Positions 9,484 to 18,052 of a stretch of DNA of 64,000 bases are shown here, piece after piece. The stretch covers positions 661,090 to 725,089 of the forward strand of contig NZ_LMRT01000001.1 in assembly GCF_001426225.1 (NCBI RefSeq), written 5' to 3'. The DNA is from Allobosea sp. Leaf344 (GTDB lineage: Bacteria; Pseudomonadota; Alphaproteobacteria; Rhizobiales; Beijerinckiaceae). Under the pieces are notes generated by a model. It searched no databases. It saw only the letters and a program-made list of their open reading frames with translations, and was not told where the DNA came from. How positions within the stretch are numbered: the first letter of the stretch is position 1; every line of letters begins with the position of its first letter. The position numbers and the translations under genes were made by a program.

Positions 9484-10643
9484 GCGACTGGGCGCGGCGT
9501 CATCTCTACGAGACCATGCTGCCCTTCTGGGCGCGCCGCGCCTATGAGCCCGAGACCGGCGGCTTCGTCAGCGCGCTGTCGATGACCGGCGAGCGCCTGC
9601 CGGAGGCGATGCGTTCCTGCCTGGTCCAGGCGCGCTGCCTCTATAGTTTCAGCCAGGCCGCGGTCGAGACCGGGGAGCGCTGGGCGCATGAGGCGGCGGA
9701 GCGGGCCTTCGCCTGCCTGCAGGCACGGTTCCGCCATGGCAGCGGCCTGTGGGTCACCGCCGCGGCCCCGAAACAGGATGGGCCGCGCGATGAGCGGCTG
9801 GATTTCTACGACCAGGCCTTCGTGCTCTTCGCCCTCGGCTGGTGGGCCCGCATCGGCGGCGGCGCCGCGGCCCTGGCGCTGGCGGAGGAGACCTATGCCG
9901 CCCTCGACAGGGTCCTGGGCGATCCCGCCGCCGGGGGCTGGCTGGAGGACGATGCCGGCAAGCTGCCGCGCCGCCAGAACCCGCATATGCATCTCCTCGA
10001 GGCGATGCACGCTCTCGACGAGGCCGGCGGCGGGCCAGCCTGGCGCCGGCGCGCCGAGGCGATCGTCACACTGTTCCTGGACCGGTTCCTCGATGCCGAG
10101 ACGGGGAGTGTGCGGGAATTCCTCACCGCCGATCTGCAGCCGGCGAGCGGCGAGGCCGGGGAAGTGCGCGAGCCCGGCCACGCCATGGAATGGGTCTGGC
10201 TGCTTCTGCATCACCAGCGGCTGACCGGGGATGCGCGCGTGCTCGGCCCCGCCCGCCTGCTCTATGGCACGGCGCGGCGCGACGGCTGCGACGCCAGCGG
10301 CCATCTCGTCGAGATCACCGGCCGGGACGGCCGGGTGCGCGACGGCTCCCATCTGCTCTGGCCGCAGACCGAGGCCGTGAAGGCCGCGCTCGCCATGCAT
10401 GAATTCACCGGCGTCTCCCTCGGCGAGGCCGAGGCCTTCCTGCAGAGCCTGCGGCGCACGCATCTGCGCGCCCTGGGCCCGCTCTGGATCAACCGCCTCA
10501 CGGCGCAGGGCGAGCCGCTGACCGAGATCGTGCCGACACGGCTCCTGTATCACCTGGTGATGTGCCTGACGGAATATCTGCGGGTCGCCGGCAGCGGAGC
10601 CGGGCAGCCCGCCCCAGCCCGTGAGGAGAGCGCGCGCCGATAG
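9480..10643 (+). CDS. AGE-family sugar epimerase/isomerase (N-acylglucosamine 2-epimerase-like)
   Basis: 387 residues forming the (alpha/alpha)6-barrel AGE family, which includes N-acylglucosamine 2-epimerase, mannose 2-epimerase and YihS aldose-ketose isomerases. Family segments: AYEPETGGFVSAL near the N-terminus, DFYDQAFVLFALGW, NPHMHLLEAMHAL, and a C-terminal LWPQTEAVKAAL. The ATG overlaps the lacI-type stop (ATGA). It presumably converts the sugar imported by the TRAP system 220 bp downstream. The exact substrate cannot be read from sequence. Confidence 0.9.
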   Translation: MSDWARRHLYETMLPFWARRAYEPETGGFVSALSMTGERLPEAMRSCLVQARCLYSFSQAAVETGERWAHEAAERAFACLQARFRHGSGLWVTAAAPKQDGPRDERLDFYDQAFVLFALGWWARIGGGAAALALAEETYAALDRVLGDPAAGGWLEDDAGKLPRRQNPHMHLLEAMHALDEAGGGPAWRRRAEAIVTLFLDRFLDAETGSVREFLTADLQPASGEAGEVREPGHAMEWVWLLLHHQRLTGDARVLGPARLLYGTARRDGCDASGHLVEITGRDGRVRDGSHLLWPQTEAVKAALAMHEFTGVSLGEAEAFLQSLRRTHLRALGPLWINRLTAQGEPLTEIVPTRLLYHLVMCLTEYLRVAGSGAGQPAPAREESARR

Positions 10644-10797
10644 ACAATCCGAGATCGTCCCCGGCCCGAAACAGGAGCGCGCCGCAAGGCTCGCCCAGCA
10701 GAACCATGCGCTCTCGACAGTATCTGTCGAGATGAATGAGGCATGGACACTGCCGAATGCTTTCAAATACAGCAGTAAATGTGATATTTCAGATTGC

Positions 10798-10811
10798 TTG
10801 GATCGATCTAA
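10798..10811. promoter_or_regulatory. LacI-type operator O2, before TRAP operon 1
   Basis: TTGGATCGATCTAA is the exact reverse complement of the 14-bp site before the lacI-type gene. It lies in an AT-rich leader 53 bp upstream of the dctP-type ATG. A plausible promoter precedes it (TTTCAA at 10761-10766, 16-bp spacer, GATATT at 10783-10788), so a bound repressor would cover the transcription start. Confidence 0.75.
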
Positions 10812-10863
10812 ATTGCCATGATCCCCGCCGAGCCCCGCAAGAGGGCCACAAGGGAGAAACGCA

Positions 10864-11859
10864 ATGACAAGGACGATCATCACCGGTCTGCTCGGCGCGA
10901 CACTGGCCCTCGCGGCCTTGCCGGGCGCGGCCCAGGCGCAGCAGACCATCGAGCTGCACGGCGCCTCGCAATTCAACGACGACCACGCCTTCACCAAGGC
11001 GCTCGCGAAATTCGGGGAGTCGGTCAAGGCCTGCTATGGCAAGCCGATCAACTTCGTGCTGCACAAGAACAGCGAACTCGGGCTCGAGAAGCAGTATTTC
11101 GAGTATATGGCCTCGGGCAAGGCGGTCGATTACGCCATCGTGTCGCCCGCGCATATGTCGACCTTCTCGAAGGCCGCGCCCTTCATCGACGCGCCCTTCC
11201 TGTTCCGCGACCTCGCCCATTGGAACAAGGTGCTCGACCAGGATCTGCTGAAGCCGATCGCCGACGAGATCGCCAAGCGCTCGGACGTGATGCTGATCGG
11301 CTATGCCGGCGGCGGCACGCGCAACATCTTCGTCAACAAGCCGGTCAAGAGCATGGACGACATCAAGGGGCTCAAGGTCCGCGTCCAGGGCGCCCCGATC
11401 TGGAGCCGCACCTTCCAGGCCGCCGGCATGGCGCCGACGGTCATCGCCTATAACGAGGTCTATAACGGCATCCAGAACGGCGTCATCGCGGCCGGCGAGA
11501 ACGAGGCGGCCGGCGTCGAGGCGATGCGCTTCTACGAGGTGGCGCCGCATCTCGCCATGACCGAGCACGCCATCACGATCCGCCCCCTCGCCTTCTCCGG
11601 CAAGACCTTCCGCAAGCTGCCGAAGGATCTGCAGGATTGCGTGATCAAGGGTGGCAAGGAGGGCGGTGCCCATGGCCGGCAGGTCGAGTCGAGCGAGGAT
11701 ACCGCCAAGCTCGACGCGCTCGAAAAGGCCGGCAAGCTGAAGCGCGTGCCCTTCGCCGACCGGGCGGCGATGAAGAAGGCGGTCGATCCGGTGCTGATCG
11801 AATACGCCAAGGAGATCGACGCGGCCTCGATCCTCGAGAAGATCAACGCCGTCCAGTGA
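10864..11859 (+). CDS. TRAP transporter solute-binding protein, DctP family (system 1)
   Basis: 331 residues with a signal peptide (about 1-26, ending GAAQAQ). The mature protein has the DctP fold, including the VRVQGAPIWSRTFQAAGM ligand-arginine region and the NEVYNGIQNGVIAAGEN segment. It captures a carboxylate-bearing solute in the periplasm and delivers it to the DctQM permease encoded next. Start chosen at 10864 after AGGGAGAAACGC. Gene order lacI-AGE-dctPQM suggests a sugar acid or related carbohydrate, but the ligand is unknown. Confidence 0.94.
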   Translation: MTRTIITGLLGATLALAALPGAAQAQQTIELHGASQFNDDHAFTKALAKFGESVKACYGKPINFVLHKNSELGLEKQYFEYMASGKAVDYAIVSPAHMSTFSKAAPFIDAPFLFRDLAHWNKVLDQDLLKPIADEIAKRSDVMLIGYAGGGTRNIFVNKPVKSMDDIKGLKVRVQGAPIWSRTFQAAGMAPTVIAYNEVYNGIQNGVIAAGENEAAGVEAMRFYEVAPHLAMTEHAITIRPLAFSGKTFRKLPKDLQDCVIKGGKEGGAHGRQVESSEDTAKLDALEKAGKLKRVPFADRAAMKKAVDPVLIEYAKEIDAASILEKINAVQ

Positions 11860-11878
11860 TCCGATCCGCCTGAACCCC

Positions 11879-11902
11879 GGCCGCCGGAGACCTCCGGCGG
11901 CC
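11879..11902 (+). terminator. Intercistronic hairpin between dctP-type and dctQ-type genes (system 1)
   Basis: Perfect inverted repeat: 11-bp arms GGCCGCCGGAG / CTCCGGCGGCC around AC, followed by CTTTCCTC. It begins 20 bp after the binding-protein stop and ends before the permease ribosome-binding site. It probably terminates part of the transcripts, or protects the upstream mRNA, so that binding protein outnumbers permease. Confidence 0.7.
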
Positions 11903-11937
11903 CTTTCCTCGACCGATCGATGATCTGTGGAGCGCCC

Positions 11938-12456
11938 ATGTCCCTGAGCGTGAACGGCCCTGATTCGCCCAGCCTGTGGCGAAGGGCGCTGGCGGGATAT
12001 CACCGCTGTCTCTGTGTCCTGCTCGCCGCGATGCTCGCCGTGCTGATCGTGCCGGTCACGCTGCAGATCTTCTCGCGCTTCACCAGCCTGATCCCGCATT
12101 ACATCTGGACGGAGGAGATGGCGCGCTTCCTCTTCGTCTGGACGATCATGATCGGTTCGATCGTCGGGGTGCGCGAAAGCGCGCATTTCGACGTGGATCT
12201 CTGGCCACGCCTCTCGGGCCGCGGCAATGCGCTGCTGCGGCTGTTCTCGCGCTTCTGCGTGCTGCTGGTCGGCCTCGTCTTCCTGTGGATGGGCATCGAG
12301 TTCACCGAACAGGCGATCTACCGCATTTCAGAGCTGGCCGAGCTGCCGCTCTGGATCATCCATCTGGCCTGGCCGGTCGCGGGCGCGAGCTGGCTGCTCT
12401 TCCTCGGCGAGCAGATCATCGACGATCTGACAATCCTGTTTGGACCCCGCGCATGA
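11938..12456 (+). CDS. TRAP transporter small permease, DctQ family (system 1)
   Basis: 172 residues with four predicted transmembrane helices. It has the DctQ-typical IWTEEMARFLFVWTIMIGS stretch followed by a conserved acidic/His segment (ESAHFDVDLW). It pairs with the large DctM subunit. Start taken at 11938 because GGAG lies 5 nt upstream; an ATG at 11920 in frame is the alternative. The stop overlaps the dctM-type ATG (ATGA). Confidence 0.92.
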   Translation: MSLSVNGPDSPSLWRRALAGYHRCLCVLLAAMLAVLIVPVTLQIFSRFTSLIPHYIWTEEMARFLFVWTIMIGSIVGVRESAHFDVDLWPRLSGRGNALLRLFSRFCVLLVGLVFLWMGIEFTEQAIYRISELAELPLWIIHLAWPVAGASWLLFLGEQIIDDLTILFGPRA

Positions 12457-13772
12457 CCGGCTCCGTTCTCTCCTCCGGCCAGGCGGCGATGATCTTGTTC
12501 GGCCTGTTCTTCGGCCTGCTGTTCCTGCGCGTGCCGGTCGCCTTCGCATTGGCGCTCGCCTGCCTGCCGATCCTGCTGATCGAGCCGCGGCTCTCCTCCA
12601 GCATGCTGCTGCAGGAGACCTTCAACGCCTACAACTCCTTCATCCTGCTGGCCGTGCCGTTCTTCCTGCTGACGGCCAATCTGATGAATGTCGGCGGCAT
12701 CACCGACCGGCTGATGCGGCTGTCGCGCAGCATGGTCGGGCATTTCCCGGGCTCGCTGGCGCAGATCAACGTGGTGCTGTCGTTCTTCTTCGCCGGCATT
12801 TCGGGCTCCTCCACCGCGGATGCGGCGAGCCAGTCGAAGCTCTTCATCGATGCCCAGCGCAAGGAAGGCTATGACGACAGCTTCACCGTGGCGATCACCG
12901 CCGTGTCCTCCGTGCTCGCCGTCATCATCCCGCCCTCGATCCTCATGGTGATCTGGGGCGGCACGCTGACCACCTCGATCGGCGCGCTGTTCCTGGCCGG
13001 CGTCATCCCCGGTGCGCTGATCGCCGCCGCGCAGATGGCGACCGTGCATGTCTATGCCAAGGTCCGGGGCTATCCGACCTATGAGCGCGCCAGCTGGGGC
13101 GAGCTCGGCAAGGGGCTGTGGGTCTCGATCCCGGCGCTGATGACGCCGCTGATCATCATCGGCGGCAAGATCTTCGGCTGGTTCACCGCCACGGAATCGG
13201 CCTGTATCGCCGTGCTCTACGCGATCTTCCTGTCGATCCTGATCTATCGCGAGATGGATCTGAAAGGGCTCTACGACGCGCTGCTGGACAGCGGCCGCTT
13301 CTCCTCCGTCGCCCTGTTCTGCGTCGGCACGGCCACCGGCTTCGGCTGGCTGATGGCCTATTACAAGATGCCGGAGGCGATCCTCTCCGGCGTCTCGACC
13401 TGGGGGCTCGGCGTCACCGGGATGGGCTTCCTGGTGGCGGGGGTGTTCCTCGTCGTCGGCTGTTTCCTCGACGCCATCCCCGCCATCATCATCGTCGGCA
13501 GCATCCTGCAGCCGCTGACGCAATCGGCCGGGATGGATCCCGTGCATTTCGCGATGATCGGCATCGTCTCGCTCGCCTTCGGGCTGGTGACGCCGCCCTA
13601 TGGGCTGTGCCTGCTGATCGCCTGCGCCATGGCGGAGATGCGGCTGATCGACGTGCTCAAGGATGTCGCGATCATGCTGATGCCGATGCTGGTGGTGCTG
13701 GTCATGATCATCCTCTGGCCGCAAGTGGTGCTGTTCCTGCCGAGCCTGATCTCGCCGGAATTCCTGAACTGA
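12453..13772 (+). CDS. TRAP transporter large permease, DctM family (system 1)
   Basis: 439 residues, about 12 transmembrane helices. DctM features: LLAVPFFLLTANLMNVGGIT, FFAGISGSSTADAA, IPPSILMVIWG, and a C-terminal GLVTPPYGLCLL. This is the ion-coupled translocation subunit. The open frame extends upstream through dctQ to 11976, but that stretch is out of frame with DctQ and not homologous, so the start is the ATGA overlap at 12453. Confidence 0.94.
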   Translation: MTGSVLSSGQAAMILFGLFFGLLFLRVPVAFALALACLPILLIEPRLSSSMLLQETFNAYNSFILLAVPFFLLTANLMNVGGITDRLMRLSRSMVGHFPGSLAQINVVLSFFFAGISGSSTADAASQSKLFIDAQRKEGYDDSFTVAITAVSSVLAVIIPPSILMVIWGGTLTTSIGALFLAGVIPGALIAAAQMATVHVYAKVRGYPTYERASWGELGKGLWVSIPALMTPLIIIGGKIFGWFTATESACIAVLYAIFLSILIYREMDLKGLYDALLDSGRFSSVALFCVGTATGFGWLMAYYKMPEAILSGVSTWGLGVTGMGFLVAGVFLVVGCFLDAIPAIIIVGSILQPLTQSAGMDPVHFAMIGIVSLAFGLVTPPYGLCLLIACAMAEMRLIDVLKDVAIMLMPMLVVLVMIILWPQVVLFLPSLISPEFLN

Positions 13773-13908
13773 TCGCGGCGGGGGCGCGCCGGCGCACCCG
13801 GCTTCCGCCATGCGATCCGGACAGCCCGTGCCGCCGGGCGAGGAGGGGGACGCCGCGGCGCCCGGTGCTATGGATAGGAGCCCCGCCCCGCCGCCGCGCC
13901 AGGATCCC

Positions 13909-15585
13909 ATGAGCCCGATGCCGTCCACCGCCCGCCCGACACCCTTCTCCTGCGAGAAGCGGCCCGCGACCGGGTCGCGCGGGATGGTGGTCACCAATCA
14001 TCCGCTCGCTTCGGCAGCCGGCTCGCAGATGCTGCTGGCGGGCGGCAACGCCATCGACGCCGCCATCGCGGCCCTGTTCGCGCTGAGCGTGGTCGAGCCG
14101 ATGATGGTCGGCGTCCTGGGCGGCGGCGTCGCCCATATCCGGCTGTCCGACGGCCGGCATGTCGTGCTGGACGGGCTGTCGACGGCGCCCCGAAAGGCGA
14201 CGCCGGACCTCTACGAGCCGCTCTCGCACGAGATCGGCAAGGCACGGGACACGCGCGACCGCGAGAATGTCGTGGGCGCCAAGGCCGTGGCGGTGCCCGG
14301 CGCGCTGGCCGGCTGGTGCGAGGCGCTGTCGCGCTTCGGCACCATGCCGCTGCCCGACGTGCTGGCACCGGCGATCGCCCTGGCGGAGCGCGGCTTCGTC
14401 GCCAGCCCCTATCTCAGCGACTGCATCGGCGATTGCGCGGCGGATCTGGCCCGCGACGAGGGGCTGTCAAAGCTGTTCCTGCCGGGCGGGCGGCCGCTCG
14501 CGGCCGGGGAGCGGCTGCAGCAGCGCGATTATGCGCAAAGCCTCAGGCTGATCGCGGCGAGCGGAGCAGCCGCGCTCTACGACGGACCGCTCGGCGCGGC
14601 GCTGACCAGCTTCATGGCGAAGCAGGGCGGGCTGATCGACCAGGCCGACCTCGCCGCCTATGCGCCGATCCAGCGCGAGCCCGTGCGCGGGCGCTACCGC
14701 GGCTACGAGATCATCGGCCCGCCGCCGCCCTCCTCCTCGGGCGTGCACATCGTGCAGATGCTCAACATCCTCGAGGGCTATGACGTCGCCGCGCTCGGCT
14801 TCGGCACGCCGGATGCGGTCCATCTCCTGGCCGAGGTGCTGAAGATCGCCTTCGCCGACCGGGCGGTGGCGACCGCCGACCCGGCCTTCGTGGACGTGCC
14901 GGTCGAGCGGCTGATCGACAAGGCCTATGCGGCGCAGCGGCGCGGGTCGATCGCCATGAACCGCACCAGGGCCTGGGGCCCCGGCCTCGCGGCCGGGGAA
15001 TCGGCGAACACCACCCATGTCACCGTCGCCGATGCCGAGGGCAACGTGGTCTCCTCGACCCAGACGATCAACGGTCTGTTCGGGGCCTGCGCGCAGATCC
15101 CGGGCACCGGGATGCTGACCAACAACTACATGTTCAATTTCGACCCGCATCCCGGCCGGGCCCTGTCGATCGCCCCCGGCAAGCGCGTCTTCACCTCGAT
15201 GGCGCCGATGATGGCGCTGCGCGACGGGGCGCTCGCCTTCGCGCTCGGGCTGCCGGGCGGCCTGCGCATCTTCCCCTCCGCCATGCAGGCGATCGTCAAT
15301 CTGATCGACCATGGCATGAGCCTGCAGGAGGCGGTGGAAGCCCCGCGGATCTGGACGGAAGGCGGGGTGCTGGAGCTGGAACAGGCCTTTCCGGAGGCGC
15401 TGGCCGAAAATCTCGCGGCGCGCGGACATGTCATCTCGCGCGTGCTGCGCATCGCCGGCGGCATGAGCGCGATCGGTTTCGAGCCGGACGGCACGATGAC
15501 CGGCGCGGCCTGCTGGCGCGCCGACGGCACACCGGTCGCGCTGGCCGGCGGGCTGGCGCGCAAGGGCGTGCGCTTCTCGATCTAG
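13909..15585 (+). CDS. Gamma-glutamyltransferase family protein (GGT 1)
   Basis: 558 residues, Ntn-hydrolase fold, made as a precursor that self-cleaves before the catalytic Thr. The NTTHVTVAD motif places the nucleophile at Thr368 with Thr369 and His370 following, as in classical GGT. Upstream are GGNAIDAAIAA and the LGGGVAHI segment; downstream is the SMAPMMAL region. No clear signal peptide is seen, so location is uncertain. Start 13909 follows AGGATCCC; in-frame ATGs at 13810 and 13870 exist. It lies 136 bp after dctM-type gene 1 and could be co-transcribed. Glutathione or another gamma-glutamyl compound is the likely substrate class. Confidence 0.92.
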   Translation: MSPMPSTARPTPFSCEKRPATGSRGMVVTNHPLASAAGSQMLLAGGNAIDAAIAALFALSVVEPMMVGVLGGGVAHIRLSDGRHVVLDGLSTAPRKATPDLYEPLSHEIGKARDTRDRENVVGAKAVAVPGALAGWCEALSRFGTMPLPDVLAPAIALAERGFVASPYLSDCIGDCAADLARDEGLSKLFLPGGRPLAAGERLQQRDYAQSLRLIAASGAAALYDGPLGAALTSFMAKQGGLIDQADLAAYAPIQREPVRGRYRGYEIIGPPPPSSSGVHIVQMLNILEGYDVAALGFGTPDAVHLLAEVLKIAFADRAVATADPAFVDVPVERLIDKAYAAQRRGSIAMNRTRAWGPGLAAGESANTTHVTVADAEGNVVSSTQTINGLFGACAQIPGTGMLTNNYMFNFDPHPGRALSIAPGKRVFTSMAPMMALRDGALAFALGLPGGLRIFPSAMQAIVNLIDHGMSLQEAVEAPRIWTEGGVLELEQAFPEALAENLAARGHVISRVLRIAGGMSAIGFEPDGTMTGAACWRADGTPVALAGGLARKGVRFSI

Positions 15586-15645
15586 GCGGGACCGAGTCTC
15601 CGGGACGCTTCCCCTCGTCCTGGCGGATATCGGGCGCCGCGGCGC

Positions 15646-16368
15646 TCAGCCGGCGGCCGGCTCCAAAGCATGGGCCGGCATCTGCGCGGCCTCGAACATC
15701 TCGGGAAAACGCGCGGCGAGCCGCGGCAATGCGCTCAGGATCTCGCGCAGATGCCGCCGCATCGCCGCTTCCGCCGCATCGGCATCATGCGCGCGCAACG
15801 CTGCCAAGATCGCCTCGTGCTGGCTGATCAGCACCGAGAGCGGCGAGGCTTCCGGCAGGCTGAGATAGCGGACGCGGTCGGTCTGGGCGCGGGCGCTCTC
15901 GACCACCCGCATCGCGTAATCGCATTCGACGCTGTCGGCGATCGCCCGGTGGAACGCCTCGTCCAGCGCGTAGAAGGCGCTGGAATCCCCCGCCTGCGCC
16001 GCCGCCTTCTGCTCCGCGAGATTGCGCTCGAGCAGCTCCAGCCCGGTCTCGCCGATCAGCCCCGCCGCGCTGCGGACGATAGCGCATTCGATCGCCTCGC
16101 GCACGAAGCGGGCATTCAGCACCTCGCGCACCGAGATTTTCACGACATAGGTTCCACGGCTCGGCAGCACCTGCAGCAGCCCGGCCTCCGCCAGCTTGAT
16201 GAAAGCCTCGCGCACCGGCTGGCGGCTGACGCCGTAGCGCAGCGCCACCTCCTTCTCCGACAGGGCTTCCCCCGGCTTGAGCTGCATCTCGATGATCGCC
16301 TGGCGCAATCTCTGGATGATCTGCGGCACGATTGGATCCGCAATCCTCAAGGCGATGTGGCTCATCAT
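15646..16368 (-). CDS. GntR-family regulator with FCD ligand domain (likely hexuronate-responsive)
   Basis: 240 residues from ATG 16368. Winged helix about 12-75 (LSEKEVALRYGVSRQPVREA), then an all-helical FCD domain with DEAFHRAI, SQHEAIL and MRRHLREIL carrying the usual metal-binding His and Asp residues. The open frame reaches an upstream ATG at 16401, but that codon lies inside a palindrome (16399-16410) that looks like the operator, so the downstream start is preferred. It is divergent from the TRAP-uxuA operon, making it the probable local repressor (UxuR/ExuR-like in role). Confidence 0.92.
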   Translation of the reverse strand: MMSHIALRIADPIVPQIIQRLRQAIIEMQLKPGEALSEKEVALRYGVSRQPVREAFIKLAEAGLLQVLPSRGTYVVKISVREVLNARFVREAIECAIVRSAAGLIGETGLELLERNLAEQKAAAQAGDSSAFYALDEAFHRAIADSVECDYAMRVVESARAQTDRVRYLSLPEASPLSVLISQHEAILAALRAHDADAAEAAMRRHLREILSALPRLAARFPEMFEAAQMPAHALEPAAG

Positions 16369-16398
16369 AAATCTTGCGTTCCCAAAACCCGAGGCTAT

Positions 16399-16418
16399 CA
16401 TACCGGTATGGTGCCATA
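16399..16418. promoter_or_regulatory. Overlapping palindromes between gntR-type gene and TRAP operon 2
   Basis: CATACCGGTATG (16399-16410) is a perfect 12-bp palindrome. It overlaps TATGG-TG-CCATA (16407-16418), a second inverted repeat with a 2-bp centre. They lie 30-50 bp before both start codons, the usual place for a GntR/FCD operator controlling both directions. Confidence 0.65.
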
Positions 16419-16465
16419 CATCAATGCGTCATCGAGGCGCTGCGGCACTCCCGGGAGGATAGCAG

Positions 16466-17461
16466 ATGTTCACACGGACCAGACGCAATCTCTGCGCGCT
16501 CGGCCTCGGCGCGGCCGTCTTCGGATGGGGCGCGCTCGGCCTGTCGGCCGATGCCCAGGCGCAGCAGCAACTCAACATCAACACGGCGCTGACCCGTGAC
16601 GACCCGATCTACAAGGGTCTGGAGCGGATGCGCGACAAGGTCGCCGAGCGCTCGAAGAACCAGCTCACCATCCGCATTTTCCCGGGCTCGCAGCTGGGCA
16701 AGGACGAGGATGTGCTGGAACAGGCCCGTGCCGGCGCCAATGTCGCCGTGGTGGTCGATGGCGGACGCCTCGCGGTGTTCGTCAAGGAATTCGGCATTCT
16801 CAGCGCGCCCTATCTCGCCGAGGGCTTCCAGGGCATCCGCAAGGTCGTGACCTCGCCGATGCTGGAGGAGTGGAACGCCAAGCTGAAGGCCGCCTCCGGC
16901 CATTACGCTCTGTCCTTCAACTGGTGGCAGGGCGAGCGCCATCTGCTCACCAACAAGCCGATCAAGGTCCCGGCCGACCTCGCCGGCGTGCGGATGCGGA
17001 CGCCCGGCGCGCCGGTCTGGATCGAGACGATCCGCGCCATGGGCGCGACCCCGACGCCGATGGGCTGGGGCGAGGTCTATCCGGCCCTGCAGCAGCAGGT
17101 GATCGACGCGGTCGAGGCGCAGCACCCGGCGAGCTACGGCTCGCGGCTCTATGAGGTGACCAAGCACCTGACCAAGACCGGGCATTTCAACCTGATCACC
17201 GGCATCGTCACCAGTGCGGCCTGGTTCGACAAGCTGTCTCCGGAGCTGCAGACGATCCTGCGCGAGGAATCGCTGGCGGCGGGCGACTATGCCTCGCAGC
17301 TCACCCAGGATTCGCTGGCCGGCATCGAGACCGAGTTCAAGGCGAAGGGGATGACCATCGCCGAGGTCGACAAGGCGCCCTTCATGGCGGCGACGCGTAG
17401 CGTCTACGACAAGCTCGGCTATGGCGAGCTGCGCAGCAAGGTCGAAGCACTGCTGAAGTGA
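16466..17461 (+). CDS. TRAP transporter solute-binding protein, DctP family (system 2, probable hexuronate)
   Basis: 331 residues with a signal peptide (about 1-32, ending ADAQAQ). DctP landmarks: RIFPGSQLGKDEDVLEQ, the arginine-bearing VRMRTPGAPVWIETIRAMGA, GWGEVYPALQQQVIDAVE. Start follows GGGAGGATAGCAG. Because the operon continues to mannonate dehydratase and is faced by a GntR/FCD regulator, glucuronate, galacturonate or a related aldonate is the likely ligand (inference). Confidence 0.94.
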   Translation: MFTRTRRNLCALGLGAAVFGWGALGLSADAQAQQQLNINTALTRDDPIYKGLERMRDKVAERSKNQLTIRIFPGSQLGKDEDVLEQARAGANVAVVVDGGRLAVFVKEFGILSAPYLAEGFQGIRKVVTSPMLEEWNAKLKAASGHYALSFNWWQGERHLLTNKPIKVPADLAGVRMRTPGAPVWIETIRAMGATPTPMGWGEVYPALQQQVIDAVEAQHPASYGSRLYEVTKHLTKTGHFNLITGIVTSAAWFDKLSPELQTILREESLAAGDYASQLTQDSLAGIETEFKAKGMTIAEVDKAPFMAATRSVYDKLGYGELRSKVEALLK

Positions 17462-17466
17462 TCCGC

Positions 17467-17496
17467 AGCCGCGTCGGCTGACCGGCCGGCGCGGCT
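17467..17496 (+). terminator. Intercistronic hairpin between dctP-type and dctQ-type genes (system 2)
   Basis: 13-bp stem with two G-U pairs (left arm AGCCGCGTCGGCT, right arm GGCCGGCGCGGCT offset to pair, loop GACC), directly after the binding-protein stop and followed by TTTCC. Same position as the hairpin in system 1. Confidence 0.65.
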
Positions 17497-17529
17497 TTCC
17501 AGCCTGCCCTTCGATCGAAAGTGGCTTCC

Positions 17530-18045
17530 ATGCCCCATTGGTATGTCCGGCTCGAGGACATCGTCTCCAAGACCATGCTCGCCGCCATCACGCTTCTCGT
17601 CTTCCTGGCGGCGATCGGGCGCAGCTTCGGCCATCCGCTGATCTGGTCGATCGACGTGGCGCAATTGCTGTTCGTCTGGCTCTGTTTCCTGGCCGCCAAC
17701 CGCGCGATGCGGGTGAAGACGCATATCGGCGTCGACATGCTGGTCAAGCGCCTGCCCCGGACGGCGCGCTGGATCCTGGAACTGGCGCTCGGCGTGCTCG
17801 CCTTGGGCTTCCTGCTGACCCTGGCCTGGACCGGCTACAAGCTGACCCTGCTGAACTGGCAGCGCGTCTTCGGCGACAGCGACATTTCCTATGCCTGGGT
17901 CACCGGCGCGGTCCCGGTCGGCAGCCTGCTGATGGCGGCGACGGTGATCGCGCAGATGATCGAGGCGGCACGCACCGGCGGCCTCGTCTTCTATGCGGAT
18001 CGCAGCAGCGAAGTCGACCGCACCGACAGCCAGCTCCTCGGGTGA
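17530..18045 (+). CDS. TRAP transporter small permease, DctQ family (system 2)
   Basis: 171 residues, four transmembrane helices, with the DctQ core SIDVAQLLFVWLCFLAANRAM and MRVKTHIGVDMLV. Partner of the DctM gene 8 bp downstream. An in-frame GTG at 17521 would add three residues; ATG 17530 is preferred. The acidic C-terminal tail (SEVDRTDSQ) is cytosolic or disordered. Confidence 0.92.
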   Translation: MPHWYVRLEDIVSKTMLAAITLLVFLAAIGRSFGHPLIWSIDVAQLLFVWLCFLAANRAMRVKTHIGVDMLVKRLPRTARWILELALGVLALGFLLTLAWTGYKLTLLNWQRVFGDSDISYAWVTGAVPVGSLLMAATVIAQMIEAARTGGLVFYADRSSEVDRTDSQLLG

Positions 18046-18052
18046 TCGAACC

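Noticed and set aside
11976..13772. Extended 598-codon version of the DctM gene
   Set aside because: The first 159 codons overlap dctQ out of frame and show no homology; the ATGA overlap at 12453 is the natural start.
12318..13997. 559-codon minus-strand frame opposite dctM
   Set aside because: His/Gln/Asp-rich antisense shadow of a clear membrane permease.
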